DNA of 64,000 bases from Conyzicola nivalis_A (GCF_040548875.1 NZ_JBEPSJ010000001.1:186001-250000); one strand, 5' to 3'. Shown: positions 1-8,270, numbered from the stretch's first letter. Notes: a model not told the origin generated them from the letters alone. Made by a program: numbers and translations.

Positions 1-52
1 TGAACGTGGGTCGCTCTGGGGTGTCGCGGAGGGCATCCGACATCGAGGTGCC

Positions 53-58
53 TAGGCT
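53..58 (+). promoter_or_regulatory. -10 element of ftsE (leaderless-type)
   Basis: TAGGCT lies 9 nt before the ATG at 68, and no Shine-Dalgarno sequence fits in between. A start site 6-8 nt after this box would fall on or just before the ATG. The same TAGGCT box recurs before several other genes in the window. The rest of bases 1-67 shows no gene. A TGA at 1-3 could close an upstream gene, but that cannot be shown here. Confidence 0.5.
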
Positions 59-67
59 CATCACGTC

Positions 68-799
68 ATGATTCGCTTTGATTCTGTATCCAAGTTGTAT
101 TCCGGGAACACCCGGCCGGCGCTTAACAACGTCAGTCTGGAGATTCTCAAGGGGGAGTTCGTCTTTCTCGTCGGCGCCTCCGGCTCCGGCAAGTCGAGTT
201 TTCTGCGTCTCGTGCTGAAGGAGGAGAAACCCTCCCAAGGCAAGATCCACGTGCTCGGGCAGCAGCTCGGCACGCTGTCGAGCCGCAAAGTGCCCTACTT
301 CAGACGCAACCTCGGCGTCGTATTCCAGGACTTCCGCCTGCTGCCGCAGAAGACGGTGTTCGACAACGTCGCCTTCACGCTGCAGGTCATCGGCAAGAGC
401 CGCGGCTTCATCCAGGAGGCCGTGCCCGACGTGCTCAAGATGGTCGGCCTCGCCGGCAAGACGGCGCGCTTTCCGCACGAGCTCTCCGGTGGTGAGCAGC
501 AGCGCGTGGCCATCGCCCGCGCCATCGTCAACAAGCCGGCCATCCTGCTGGCCGACGAGCCGACCGGAAACCTCGACCCCGTGACCAGCGCGGGCATCAT
601 GACCCTTCTCGAACGCATCAACCTCGGCGGGACGACGGTCATCATGGCCACCCACGACGCCGGAATCGTCGACCAGATGAAGCGTCGGGTCATCGAGCTC
701 ACCAGCGGCCAGATCGTGCGCGACGAGCGCGAGGGCGGCTACCAGACCCAGACCATCCCGATCCAACAGCTCGGTCTCACGAACGGAGAGGTCCGATGA
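68..799 (+). CDS. ftsE: Cell division ATP-binding protein FtsE
   Basis: FtsE is the cytoplasmic ATPase of the FtsEX complex, which sits at the divisome and controls peptidoglycan hydrolases from the inside. The 243-aa protein has all ABC ATPase motifs: Walker A GASGSGKSS at residues 36-44, Q-loop VVFQDFRLLP at 84-93, signature LSGGEQQ at 139-145, Walker B ILLADEP at 159-165 with the following TGNLD, and the switch His in MATHD near 196. Length is somewhat above the usual 225-230 aa because of a short C-terminal tail. It overlaps ftsX by 4 nt (ATGA), the normal ftsEX arrangement. The promoter looks leaderless, so the ATG at 68 is the probable start. Confidence 0.96.
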   Translation: MIRFDSVSKLYSGNTRPALNNVSLEILKGEFVFLVGASGSGKSSFLRLVLKEEKPSQGKIHVLGQQLGTLSSRKVPYFRRNLGVVFQDFRLLPQKTVFDNVAFTLQVIGKSRGFIQEAVPDVLKMVGLAGKTARFPHELSGGEQQRVAIARAIVNKPAILLADEPTGNLDPVTSAGIMTLLERINLGGTTVIMATHDAGIVDQMKRRVIELTSGQIVRDEREGGYQTQTIPIQQLGLTNGEVR

Positions 800-1713
800 G
801 GCTCGGTCTCGTACTCGGCGAGGCGGGCAGCGGCCTGCGCCGCAATGTCTCGATGGTGATCTCGGTCATCCTGGTCACCTTCATCTCGCTCACCTTCGTG
901 GGCGCCGCCATCCTGCTGCAGATGCAGATCGGACAGATGAAGGGCTACTGGTACGACCGGGCCCAGGTCGCCGTATACATGTGCACCGCGACCGACAACA
1001 CGGGCAACTGCGCGCAGGAGGAGGCGACGCAGGAGCAGAAGGACGCCGTCGAGGCGCAGCTCGGCTCGACCACGCTCGCGCCGTTCATCAAGAAGTTCGA
1101 GTTCGAGAGCCACGACCAGGCCTTCGCGAACTTCCAGACGCAGTTCGCCGACAGCCAGATCACCTCGTTCGTCACGAAGGACATGCTCCCCGAGAGCTTC
1201 CGGGTCAATCTCAACGACCCCACGCAGTCGGACATCCTGATCGAGTCGCTCTCGAGTCAGGCGGGCGTGCAGGCGGTGGAAGACCAGAAACGCTACCTCG
1301 ACCAGATCTTCGCCGTGCTCAACGCGGCGAGCTTCACCGCAATCGGACTCGCGGTTCTTATGCTGATCGCGGCCGTGCTGCTCATCGCCACCACCATCAG
1401 GCTCAGCGCCTTCTCGAGGCGGCGAGAGCTCGGCATCATGCGACTCGTGGGTGCATCGAACAGGTTCATCCAGACACCGTTCATTCTCGAGGGCGTGTTC
1501 GCCGCGCTCATCGGCTCGCTGCTCGCCGGCGGAGCGGTGATCGCGATCGTGCAGTTCTTCGTCAAGGGCTACCTCGCCGAGACGATCGCCACCACGACGA
1601 CCCTGGTCGGGCTCGACGAGGCGATACTGGTGGTGCCGATACTCATCGTCGTCGGAGGCATTCTCGCCGCGGCATCCGCCGGTTTCGCCATCAGCCGGTA
1701 CCTGAAGGTCTAG
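796..1713 (+). CDS. ftsX: Cell division protein FtsX
   Basis: FtsX is the membrane partner of FtsE. It carries the signal from ATP hydrolysis to cell-wall hydrolases outside the membrane. The 305-aa protein shows the family topology: a short cytoplasmic N-terminus, one membrane helix at about residues 18-41, an extracellular domain of about 130 residues rich in Gln and Asp, then three more helices near the C-terminus. The cytoplasmic loop after helix 2 holds the motif SRRRELGIMRLVGAS, typical of FtsX/MacB permeases. It starts inside the ftsE stop codon, which implies translational coupling. Confidence 0.96.
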   Translation: MRLGLVLGEAGSGLRRNVSMVISVILVTFISLTFVGAAILLQMQIGQMKGYWYDRAQVAVYMCTATDNTGNCAQEEATQEQKDAVEAQLGSTTLAPFIKKFEFESHDQAFANFQTQFADSQITSFVTKDMLPESFRVNLNDPTQSDILIESLSSQAGVQAVEDQKRYLDQIFAVLNAASFTAIGLAVLMLIAAVLLIATTIRLSAFSRRRELGIMRLVGASNRFIQTPFILEGVFAALIGSLLAGGAVIAIVQFFVKGYLAETIATTTTLVGLDEAILVVPILIVVGGILAAASAGFAISRYLKV

Positions 1714-1734
1714 CCTCGGGTAAGCTGAAAGGCT

Positions 1735-1750
1735 GCTCTCACCAGAGAGC
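1735..1750 (+). terminator. Hairpin between ftsX and smpB
   Basis: GCTCTC, loop ACCA, GAGAGC form a perfect 6-bp stem in the 62-nt gap between ftsX and smpB. No U-tract follows. It may be a weak terminator or processing site separating ftsEX from smpB. Confidence 0.35.
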
Positions 1751-1775
1751 CTGAGTACATAGAGAGAACTGACGG

Positions 1776-2252
1776 ATGCCACGCGAAAAGGGCCAGAAGG
1801 TCGTAGCCAGCAACAAGAAGGCGCGCCACGACTACCTGATCGAGACCACCTACGAGGCCGGCCTGGTGCTGACCGGCACCGAGGTCAAGTCGCTGCGCGC
1901 CGGTCGTGCGACCCTCGTCGACGGGTACGGCTTCATCGAGAGCGGCGAGGCGTGGCTCGACGCCGTCCACATCCCCGAGTTCAACCACGGGTCGTGGAAC
2001 AACCACCCCGTGCGGCGCAAGCGCAAGATGCTGCTGCACAAGGAGCAGATACTCAAGATCCACAACAAGATCAAGGACGGCGGCTACACGCTGATCCCGC
2101 TCTCGATCTACTTCTCGAACGGCAACGCCAAGGTCGAGATCGCTGTCGCGAAGGGCAAGAAGGAATACGACAAGCGACAGACGCTGCGCGAGCGCCAGGA
2201 CAAGCGCGAGTCGGACCGCGCCATGTCGGCCCGGCGCAACATGGGTGACTAG
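1776..2252 (+). CDS. smpB: SsrA-binding protein SmpB
   Basis: SmpB binds the tRNA-like end of tmRNA and brings it to stalled ribosomes for trans-translation. The 158-aa protein has the conserved core: N-terminal SNKKARHDY, the segment EAGLVLTGTEVKSLRAGRA, and a basic C-terminal tail with KRQTLRERQDKRESDR, which becomes helical in the ribosomal mRNA channel. Length is normal for the family. The gene follows ftsEX, as is usual in actinobacteria. The tmRNA gene it serves is not next to it but about 9.4 kb downstream at 11639. Confidence 0.97.
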   Translation: MPREKGQKVVASNKKARHDYLIETTYEAGLVLTGTEVKSLRAGRATLVDGYGFIESGEAWLDAVHIPEFNHGSWNNHPVRRKRKMLLHKEQILKIHNKIKDGGYTLIPLSIYFSNGNAKVEIAVAKGKKEYDKRQTLRERQDKRESDRAMSARRNMGD

Positions 2253-2268
2253 CGTCCCGCTGTTTGAG

Positions 2269-2319
2269 CAGGCCATCCACGGCCGTGAGCGCTGGTCGGG
2301 CAGGCCGTCCACGGCCGTG
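2269..2319. repeat. Pair of 19-bp direct repeats with palindromic core
   Basis: CAGGCCATCCACGGCCGTG at 2269-2287 and CAGGCCGTCCACGGCCGTG at 2301-2319 match at 18 of 19 positions. Each contains the palindrome CACGGCCGTG. They fill part of the 132-nt gap between the convergent smpB and flavoprotein genes. Confidence 0.6.
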
Positions 2320-2321
2320 CC
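2298..2321. terminator. Possible bidirectional terminator smpB / flavoprotein
   Basis: GGCAGGCCGT, a 2-nt loop and ACGGCCGTGCC form a nearly perfect hairpin with one bulged base. It lies between the stop codons of two convergent genes, where a terminator working in both directions would be expected. No U-tract is present. Confidence 0.35.
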
Positions 2322-2384
2322 GAAACCCCCGCCGGGGCGTCGACACGGCCGCTTGGCGGCTCCGCTCGCCGACGGCAACCGGAG

Positions 2385-4205
2385 CTACTCCAGCAGCTTG
2401 CCCGCCACCGAGACCTCGTCGCGCATAAGCGCGGCGATCTCATCGGGCACCGGCGGGATCTCCTCGCGCTTCACCGTTGCGACACCCGTCGCCGGATCGC
2501 GTGACCAGACCAGGTTCACCTGAAGCGACGGGTCGAGGTCGGGGTAGTCGCTGCGGTTGTGGGCGCCGCGGGTCTCCCTGCGCTCGAGTGCCGCCTGCAA
2601 CGTCGCCCGGGCGGCGATCGCGGCGGCCTTCAGGTCGAACGCGTGCGCGAGATCCTGGAACCCGGCGACATCCGGATGTATGCCCAGGCCGGCGAACCGC
2701 GCCTCGATCGCGTCGAGTTCGGCGAGACCGGCGAGCAGCCCCGCCTCGTCGCGCACGACACCCGCGTGCTCGGTCATGGTGTTGCGGATGGCGCGCTGCA
2801 GAGCCCGCACGTTCTCCTCGCCGTCGGCGGCGAGCAGCTCGGCGATCTCGGCTCGGGCCTCTTCGATCGCCTCGGGGGAGCGCTCCTGGGAGAGCAGGCC
2901 GGAACTGTACTGCGCCGCTGCCTCCCCGACGATGCGTCCGAAGACCAGCAGCTCGATGAGCGAGTTGCCGCCGAGCCGGTTGGCGCCGTGCAGTCCGCTC
3001 GACGCCTCGCCGATCGCGTACAGGCCGTCGACGTCGGTCGAGTGGTCTTCCGGGCGTACCCAGACGCCGCCCATCGAGTAGTGGGCGGTCGGAGCGATCT
3101 CCATCGGCGTCGTGGTGACGTCGAGCATCTGCAGCTCGAGCATGGTCTGGTACACCCGGGGAAGCTTGGTCATGATGGTCTCGCGTGGAAGGTGCGAGAT
3201 GTCGAGCAGAACCGCGCCTTTCTCGGTGCCGCGCCCCTCCTTGATCTCTGTATACGCGGCAAGCGCGACCCGGTCACGGGTGGACAGCTCCATGCGCTCG
3301 GGGTCGTAGCGCTCCATGAACCGCTCGCCGAGCGAGTTGTAGAGGTGGCCGCCTTCGCCGCGCGCCGCCTCGCTGATGAGCGTGCCGGCCGCGTTTTCGG
3401 GTTCGATGATGCCGCTCGGGTGGAACTGTACGAGCTCTGGATCGCGGATGCGCCCGCCCGCGAGCACGGCGAGACGGAACGAGTCGCCGGTGTTCTCGTC
3501 GCGACGGCTCGAGGTGCGGCGCCAGATGCGGTTGTGTCCGCCGGCGGCGAGGATCACGGCGTCGGCGTGGATGAGCACGCGCGATCCGTCGTTCAGGTCG
3601 AAGCCGTACGCTCCGAAGACGACGTTGTCCTTCACGAGGATGCGGGTGATGTACACGGAGTCGAGGATAGGGATGTCGAGCTGCGCCGCACGGTTCACCA
3701 GCGTGCGCTGGATCTCGAGCCCGGTGTAGTCGCCCGCGAAGGCGGTGCGACGGTACTTGTGGGCGCCGAAGAAGCGCATGCTGATGCGTCCGTCGTCTTC
3801 GCGCGCGAACGGCATACCGTAGCGCTCCAGGTCTTCGATGCCGCGCCGTGCACCCTTGGTGACGATCTCCACCGTGTGCGGGTTGGCGAGCAGGTAGCTC
3901 TCCTTGATCGTGTCGGCGGCGTGCTGCTGCCAGGAGTCCTCCTCGTCCATGGTGCCGAGCGCCGCGTTGATCCCGCCGGCGGCGAGGGATGTGTGAGCGT
4001 CGTTCTTCGGGCGTTTGCCGACGGCGAGAACGTCGACCCCGCGTTCGGCGAGTTCGATCGAGGCGCGCAGGCCCGATCCGCCCGTTCCGATCACAAGCAC
4101 CGACGTGGAGATGCGGCGTTCGGGCGTGGTCGTGTTCGCGGTTCGGGCGCCAGTCGTGGGGGCGCCCGGTGCGTTCGTCTGTGTGCTTGTTGTCTGCGAT
4201 GACAA
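2385..4205 (-). CDS. SdhA/FrdA-family FAD-dependent oxidoreductase
   Basis: This 606-aa flavoprotein belongs to the succinate dehydrogenase / fumarate reductase / L-aspartate oxidase family. FAD binding is shown by VLVIGTGGSG near residue 36. His71 in AHTSLAAGGIN sits where SdhA/FrdA attach FAD covalently; NadB lacks that His. Further family motifs are RGEGGHLYNSLGERFMERY, TAHYSMGGV and GANRLGGNSLIELLVFGR. No iron-sulfur or membrane-anchor subunit lies nearby, so a soluble fumarate reductase or aspartate oxidase role cannot be excluded. The frame opens at TTG, behind a purine-rich stretch. The first 30 residues are low-complexity, so the start is uncertain. An iron-box-like palindrome lies just upstream. 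Confidence 0.75.
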   Translation of the reverse strand: MSSQTTSTQTNAPGAPTTGARTANTTTPERRISTSVLVIGTGGSGLRASIELAERGVDVLAVGKRPKNDAHTSLAAGGINAALGTMDEEDSWQQHAADTIKESYLLANPHTVEIVTKGARRGIEDLERYGMPFAREDDGRISMRFFGAHKYRRTAFAGDYTGLEIQRTLVNRAAQLDIPILDSVYITRILVKDNVVFGAYGFDLNDGSRVLIHADAVILAAGGHNRIWRRTSSRRDENTGDSFRLAVLAGGRIRDPELVQFHPSGIIEPENAAGTLISEAARGEGGHLYNSLGERFMERYDPERMELSTRDRVALAAYTEIKEGRGTEKGAVLLDISHLPRETIMTKLPRVYQTMLELQMLDVTTTPMEIAPTAHYSMGGVWVRPEDHSTDVDGLYAIGEASSGLHGANRLGGNSLIELLVFGRIVGEAAAQYSSGLLSQERSPEAIEEARAEIAELLAADGEENVRALQRAIRNTMTEHAGVVRDEAGLLAGLAELDAIEARFAGLGIHPDVAGFQDLAHAFDLKAAAIAARATLQAALERRETRGAHNRSDYPDLDPSLQVNLVWSRDPATGVATVKREEIPPVPDEIAALMRDEVSVAGKLLE

Positions 4206-4223
4206 GAGCTTCTTCTTTCGCGT

Positions 4224-4242
4224 CGAGGTTAGGTTGACCTAG
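4224..4242 (-). promoter_or_regulatory. Iron-box-like operator upstream of the flavoprotein
   Basis: The core AGGTTAGGTTGACCT (4226-4240) matches the DtxR/IdeR core AGGTTAGGCTAACCT at 13 of 15 positions. It lies 20-36 nt before the start codon of the flavoprotein. A possible -10 TAGCGT with a weak -35 17 nt away lies immediately upstream on the minus strand, so a bound repressor would cover the transcription start. Confidence 0.5.
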
Positions 4243-4318
4243 CCCGAACGCTACGCTCGCCGTCATCGACTCGACAGGGACTTAGGTCCCGACGTCGCTG
4301 GCAATCGCGTGTGAACGC

Positions 4319-5743
4319 CTACTCCAGCTGCCTCCCGAGGGCGAGATTGATGCCGATTCGCGACCGCCCCAGCAGGATCGGCGACCGCTCCGGGTCGATG
4401 AACGCCGGCGGGAGCAGGTAGGGGCGCCCGCCGATCATTCTCATCTCATAGTCGGACTTGTGCAGCATGCGGTGGTGGTGCGGGCAGAGCAGAACGCCGT
4501 TGTCGATGTTTGTCGGGCCGTCGTCAGCCTCGAATTCGAGCACGTGGTGGCCGTCGCACCAGGCTGCGGCCGCGTGGCATCCCGGCCACACGCACGATCC
4601 GTCGCGCACGGCGAGTGCTCGCATCTGCTGCGCGGTGAAGTAGCGGCGACCGCGGTAGAGGTAGAGCGGCTCGCCGTTGTCGCCGAGGATGACCAGCGCC
4701 TTGCCGTTCGAGCAGACGAGCTGCTCGATCGTGGCGGCCGACACCGGTTCGTCGACGCCGTCGAGCCAGCCCACCCCCTTGCCGGACCGTAGCTCTTCGA
4801 GAGTGATCACGGCGGTCACCTGCGCGGTCGAACGCATGCCGCCGCTCTCGGTTCCGGTGGCCCGGACCCCCGCTGTCATGAGGCCGGCGAAAACGTCGTA
4901 GCGGCGCTGCTCCCTGGTGCGCGAGTCGACGATCTCGGTATGCTCCTCCCCGTTCTCGTCGGTCGACGTCTGCACCGACCTCGCCGGGTCGTCTTCGGCG
5001 AGAAACCGCGGAACGTTGCCGGGTTTCTCCGCCTCGTCGAACGCTGCCTGCAGCAGGGCGGCGTCGACGCCGTACAGTGTGCCGCGGAAGGTGCGCACGC
5101 CGTTCGACTCGCGGCCGAGCACGAACGATCGCCTGTCGTAGATCTCGGCGTCGCGCGGCTCAGCACCGTCGGGGTCGAGCGCTTCGCGCCAGGCTCGCGC
5201 CTGCACGGCGACCTCGTCGGCCGTCCGGGTCTCGGCGCACTCCACCAGCGTCCGCTCGGCGACCTCCCGGTTCGCCTCCGCTTCGAGCGAGATGCCCGCG
5301 CGGGCGGCGGCCTGGTCGAGGCAGCGCACGATCGACTCGGCCGCGTCGACGCCGATGGTGCCCTCGGCCATCGCGGCAGCCACGTGCTCGTGCTCGGCGG
5401 GCAGGAGCGTGCCGTCGAACGACCGGGTCGAGCGGATCGACGTGCCCAGGCGGATGCGCCGCGACGCCTCGCACGGAGACACCCGCGTGAGCCCCTCGAC
5501 GAGCATGGCCGCCTTGCCGTAGCCCAGCCGGAACGCGAGCGAGTCGCTGCCGAGTCCGAAGCGCGAGCGGTCGGCGAGCTCTGCCGCCGCCCGAGCCCGC
5601 GCGGCGTCGACGAGTCGCCCGAGCCGTTCGAGCTCGACGGTGTGCGTGCACAGCTCTTCGGGCGTCAACAGGTCCAGCGGCGCGCTCGTCAGCAGCGCCA
5701 TCCGCTCGGTCAGGGTCTCGAGAGACCAGGTCTGGTCGTCCAT
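4319..5743 (-). CDS. DUF222 / HNH endonuclease domain protein (13E12 type)
   Basis: This is a member of the large actinobacterial family that joins an N-terminal helical DUF222 region to a C-terminal HNH nuclease domain. The HNH part is clear: CVWPGC, then CDGHHVLEFE, then NGVLLCPHHHRMLH, giving the zinc-binding Cys pairs and the catalytic His cluster. The biological role of the family is not established; multiple copies per genome are common. A -10-like GACACT lies 6 nt before the ATG at 5743, favouring that start over the in-frame GTG at 5749. It has no operon partner. The 189 nt between it and the next gene hold nothing recognisable. Confidence 0.85.
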   Translation of the reverse strand: MDDQTWSLETLTERMALLTSAPLDLLTPEELCTHTVELERLGRLVDAARARAAAELADRSRFGLGSDSLAFRLGYGKAAMLVEGLTRVSPCEASRRIRLGTSIRSTRSFDGTLLPAEHEHVAAAMAEGTIGVDAAESIVRCLDQAAARAGISLEAEANREVAERTLVECAETRTADEVAVQARAWREALDPDGAEPRDAEIYDRRSFVLGRESNGVRTFRGTLYGVDAALLQAAFDEAEKPGNVPRFLAEDDPARSVQTSTDENGEEHTEIVDSRTREQRRYDVFAGLMTAGVRATGTESGGMRSTAQVTAVITLEELRSGKGVGWLDGVDEPVSAATIEQLVCSNGKALVILGDNGEPLYLYRGRRYFTAQQMRALAVRDGSCVWPGCHAAAAWCDGHHVLEFEADDGPTNIDNGVLLCPHHHRMLHKSDYEMRMIGGRPYLLPPAFIDPERSPILLGRSRIGINLALGRQLE

Positions 5744-5749
5744 GCCCAC

Positions 5750-5755
5750 AGTGTC
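5750..5755 (-). promoter_or_regulatory. -10 element of the DUF222-HNH gene
   Basis: On the minus strand GACACT is followed by 6 nt and the ATG at 5743. The spacing matches the other leaderless-type promoters here. Confidence 0.4.
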
Positions 5756-5932
5756 AGGCCGACCACCGACATTCGACTAAATGCTGGTCAGGCACAGTAT
5801 TCAGTGGAGAAACGTGTCGAAAGCGTGTCTGTGGAGGAGAGGACGCGCGGGAGCGCGGGAGGTGGAGCCGGGGATGATCGGCGGGAAGACGAGGGGTAAG
5901 GAGGGGGCGAAAGCAGACGCGAGCGCGCCGCC

Positions 5933-6616
5933 TCAGCTCGCGATGAACCGCGCGTCGACGACCGCCGACACCTCGATGTCCTCTGGCTTGAGCGAGAGCG
6001 CGGGCTCGCTGCCACCGCTGCCGCCTCCGATCTTGGCTACGCGCATAAACGCCGCCTCCGCCCCGCCGCCTCCGCTGTGCACCTGGTCGCCGAGCATGCC
6101 GGGGTCGGCGATCGCCACCGCATGCACCGAGCCGAGGCCGATGCTCTGCGCGTAGACGCTGGCCTTCGCGACCGCGTCTTTGACCGCGCGCGAGCGGACC
6201 TCGGCGGTGACGCCCGTGGTGCGGGCCTCCGTCAGCGCCCACGTGACCTGGCCGATGGAGACGCTGTCGGTCGCCGACACCGCCTCGATCCACTGGGCGA
6301 GTGCGTCGAAGTCGCTGAACTTCACGGTGAACCCGATGCGGGCGTGGAACACGGGCGGCAGCTGCTTGCCCTCGTTGTTCCACGGCTTCTCGGTCCAGAC
6401 CTGGATGCTGTCGCTCGCCCACCACGTGACCGGCCCCGCAGAGGGGTCGTGCAGCGCCACGATGCTCTCGCGAACGGTCTCCGAGGCGGCGAGCGTTCCC
6501 GCGAAGGCGGGCTGGCGCCGGGCTGCCTCTCGGTGCACCGACACCTCGACCGTCGCGCGCTCGGCGGGATAGAACGCCGAGAACCGGCCCTGAACGGTGA
6601 TCACTGTCTCGGTCAT
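5933..6616 (-). CDS. SIMPL-domain (DUF541) protein
   Basis: The 227-aa protein resembles the SIMPL/YggE-type family (DUF541). It opens with VITVQGRFSAFYPAERATVEVSV, the typical beta-strand signature, and has the C-terminal motif AEVRSRAVKDAVAKASVYAQSIGL, seen in most members. The family is linked to periplasmic or cell-surface stress functions, but this copy has no signal peptide and probably stays in the cytoplasm. A Gly-rich insertion lies near residues 180-200. The start ATG at 6616 is chosen because CCGGAGGCACA precedes it; upstream in-frame starts lack support. Confidence 0.8.
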   Translation of the reverse strand: MTETVITVQGRFSAFYPAERATVEVSVHREAARRQPAFAGTLAASETVRESIVALHDPSAGPVTWWASDSIQVWTEKPWNNEGKQLPPVFHARIGFTVKFSDFDALAQWIEAVSATDSVSIGQVTWALTEARTTGVTAEVRSRAVKDAVAKASVYAQSIGLGSVHAVAIADPGMLGDQVHSGGGGAEAAFMRVAKIGGGSGGSEPALSLKPEDIEVSAVVDARFIAS

Positions 6617-6670
6617 TGTGCCTCCGGGGTAGAGCGACTGTCGCCCGAGCATCCTCTCACCCCGTCCTGA

Positions 6671-6748
6671 ACGGCGCACCCGCGCGACGCGGACGAACGG
6701 CGCACCCGCGCGACGCGGACGTACGGCGCACCCGCGCGACGCCGCCGA
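6671..6748. repeat. Three tandem 26-bp repeats
   Basis: Three head-to-tail copies of a 26-bp unit (beginning ACGGCGCACCCGCGCGACGC) run at 6671-6696, 6697-6722 and 6723-6748. The first two differ at one position and the third at the last few. They fill most of the 138-nt gap between the SIMPL gene and scoB. Confidence 0.85.
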
Positions 6749-6754
6749 ACGCGC

Positions 6755-7396
6755 TCACACCCCCGGCGCCACCTCGAACGACGGTTCGGTCGCCGCTCGC
6801 ACCTGGTCGAGTGAGACCCCCGGCGCGAGCCGGGTGAGTGTGAGCCCGTCGTCGCCGACGTCGAAGACCGCGAGATCGGTGATGATGCGGTCGACGACGC
6901 GCACCCCGGTGAGCGGCAGGTCGCACTCGGTGCGGATCTTCGGCGAGCCGTCTTTCGCGGTGTGCTCGGTGACCACGACGACGCGCGGCGTGCCGGCCAC
7001 GAGGTCCATCGCGCCGCCCATGCCCTTCACCATCTTGCCCGGCACCGACCAGTTGGCGAGGTCGCCGAAACGGGAGACCTGCATCGCACCGAGCACCGCG
7101 ATCTTCACGTGCCCGCCACGGATCATGCCGAACGAGGTCGACGAGTCGAAGTAGCTGCCGCCGGGCAGGATCGTCACGGTCTGCTTGCCGGCGTTGATCA
7201 GGTCGGCGTCCTCCTCGCCCTCCCACGGGAACGGCCCCATGCCGAGCAGCCCGTTCTCGCTCTGCAGCGTCACCCGGATGCCCTCCGGCACGTGGTTGGC
7301 CACGAGCGTCGGGATCCCGATGCCGAGGTTCACGTAGTCGCCGTCGACGAACTCGCTCGCCGCGATCGCCGCCATCTCGTCGCGTGTCCAGCTCAT
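6755..7396 (-). CDS. scoB: 3-oxoacid (acetoacetate/succinyl) CoA-transferase subunit B
   Basis: Subunit B of the heterodimeric family I CoA-transferase, which moves CoA from succinyl-CoA or acetyl-CoA to acetoacetate. The 213-aa protein has the family hallmark SENGLLGMGP with the catalytic Glu that forms the CoA thioester, preceded by VNLGIGIPTLVANHVP. The motif GGAMDLVAGTPRVVVVTEHT follows. It overlaps scoA by 4 nt, as expected for a co-translated heterodimer. With bdhA next door the likely substrate is acetoacetate made from 3-hydroxybutyrate. Confidence 0.93.
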   Translation of the reverse strand: MSWTRDEMAAIAASEFVDGDYVNLGIGIPTLVANHVPEGIRVTLQSENGLLGMGPFPWEGEEDADLINAGKQTVTILPGGSYFDSSTSFGMIRGGHVKIAVLGAMQVSRFGDLANWSVPGKMVKGMGGAMDLVAGTPRVVVVTEHTAKDGSPKIRTECDLPLTGVRVVDRIITDLAVFDVGDDGLTLTRLAPGVSLDQVRAATEPSFEVAPGV

Positions 7397-8142
7397 TCTG
7401 CGCCCCCCGTCGTCTGATGCACAGAGGTGGGGCGGGCCCGCGTCGTGCGCTGTTCGATCGGTTTGATACGCGGGGCGGATGCCACGACCCTCTGAACGAA
7501 GACCCCCGGAGTATCGACGTGGTTCGGGTCGATCTCGCCGGGCGCGACGAGCACCTCGGCCTCGGCGATCGTGAGGCGGCCCGCCGTTGCGACCGCCGGA
7601 TTGAAGTTACGCGCCGTGTTGCGATACACGAGGTTGCCCTCGGTGTCGGCGGTGTGCGCGTGCACCAGGGCGAGGTCGGCGACGATGCCGCGTTCGAGCA
7701 CGTAGGTCTCGCCGTCGAACTCGGCGAGATGCTTGCCCTCCGCGACGACGGTGCCTACCCCGGTGCGGGTGTAGAAGCCCGCGATACCGGCGCCGCCCGC
7801 CCGCAGTCGTTCAGCGAGCGTTCCCTGCGGCGTGAACTCGACCGTCAGCTCTCCCGCCAGATAGAGGGAGGCGAACAGGGCGTTCTCTCCGACGTAGGAG
7901 GCGACGACTCGGGAGACCTGCCCGTTCTCGAGCAGGATTCCGAGACCCTGGCCGTCGACGCCCATGTTGTTCGAGACGATCGTGAGGTCGCGGACACCGG
8001 AATCCCGCACCGCCTCGATCAGATCGAACGGTACGCCGCTCAGCCCGAAGCCCCCCACGGCGATGGTGATGCCGTCCTGCAGAACGCCCGCCAGAGCATC
8101 CGCGGCGCTCCCGCGCTTCTTGGTGGTGTGTCCCGTGGTCAT
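7393..8142 (-). CDS. scoA: 3-oxoacid CoA-transferase subunit A
   Basis: Subunit A (249 aa) of the same CoA-transferase. It shows GITIAVGGFGLSGVPFDLI near the N-terminus, the oxyanion-hole region of this family, then SNNMGVDGQGLGILLENGQV and the conserved ELTVEFTPQGTLAERLRAGGAGI. The ATG at 8142 is preferred over the one at 8154 because GAGGAGACAG sits directly before it. The gene is divergent from bdhA across 170 nt that contain a palindrome (8214-8225) and a half-operator (8271-8280). Confidence 0.93.
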   Translation of the reverse strand: MTTGHTTKKRGSAADALAGVLQDGITIAVGGFGLSGVPFDLIEAVRDSGVRDLTIVSNNMGVDGQGLGILLENGQVSRVVASYVGENALFASLYLAGELTVEFTPQGTLAERLRAGGAGIAGFYTRTGVGTVVAEGKHLAEFDGETYVLERGIVADLALVHAHTADTEGNLVYRNTARNFNPAVATAGRLTIAEAEVLVAPGEIDPNHVDTPGVFVQRVVASAPRIKPIEQRTTRARPTSVHQTTGGAE

Positions 8143-8213
8143 CTGTCTCCTCATCGAGCGCTGTGATTGGAGACTATGGAGCGGCCGTGCGCCGTGTCAA
8201 GGAAGCCCTGTTC

Positions 8214-8225
8214 TGCGATTTCGCA
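8214..8225. promoter_or_regulatory. Palindrome between scoA and bdhA
   Basis: TGCGA-TT-TCGCA is an inverted repeat, and its left 10 bases TGCGATTTCG recur as a direct repeat at 8236-8245, 22 bp or about two helical turns away. The position between divergent scoA and bdhA suggests an operator; the binding protein is unknown. Confidence 0.4.
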
Positions 8226-8270
8226 CAGCGCTCGTGCGATTTCGTCTGTTGAACGGCGTCTGCTGTGCGG

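Noticed and set aside
2559..4202. Long plus-strand open frame opposite the flavoprotein gene
   Set aside because: It is the mirror of the minus-strand gene, with no recognisable motif or start signal. Similar long antisense frames opposite ftsX, kgd and the MFS genes were rejected for the same reason.
6671..6748. CRISPR array
   Set aside because: The units are directly adjacent without unique spacers, and no cas gene is present. The same applies to the repeats at 21527, 41595 and 55836.
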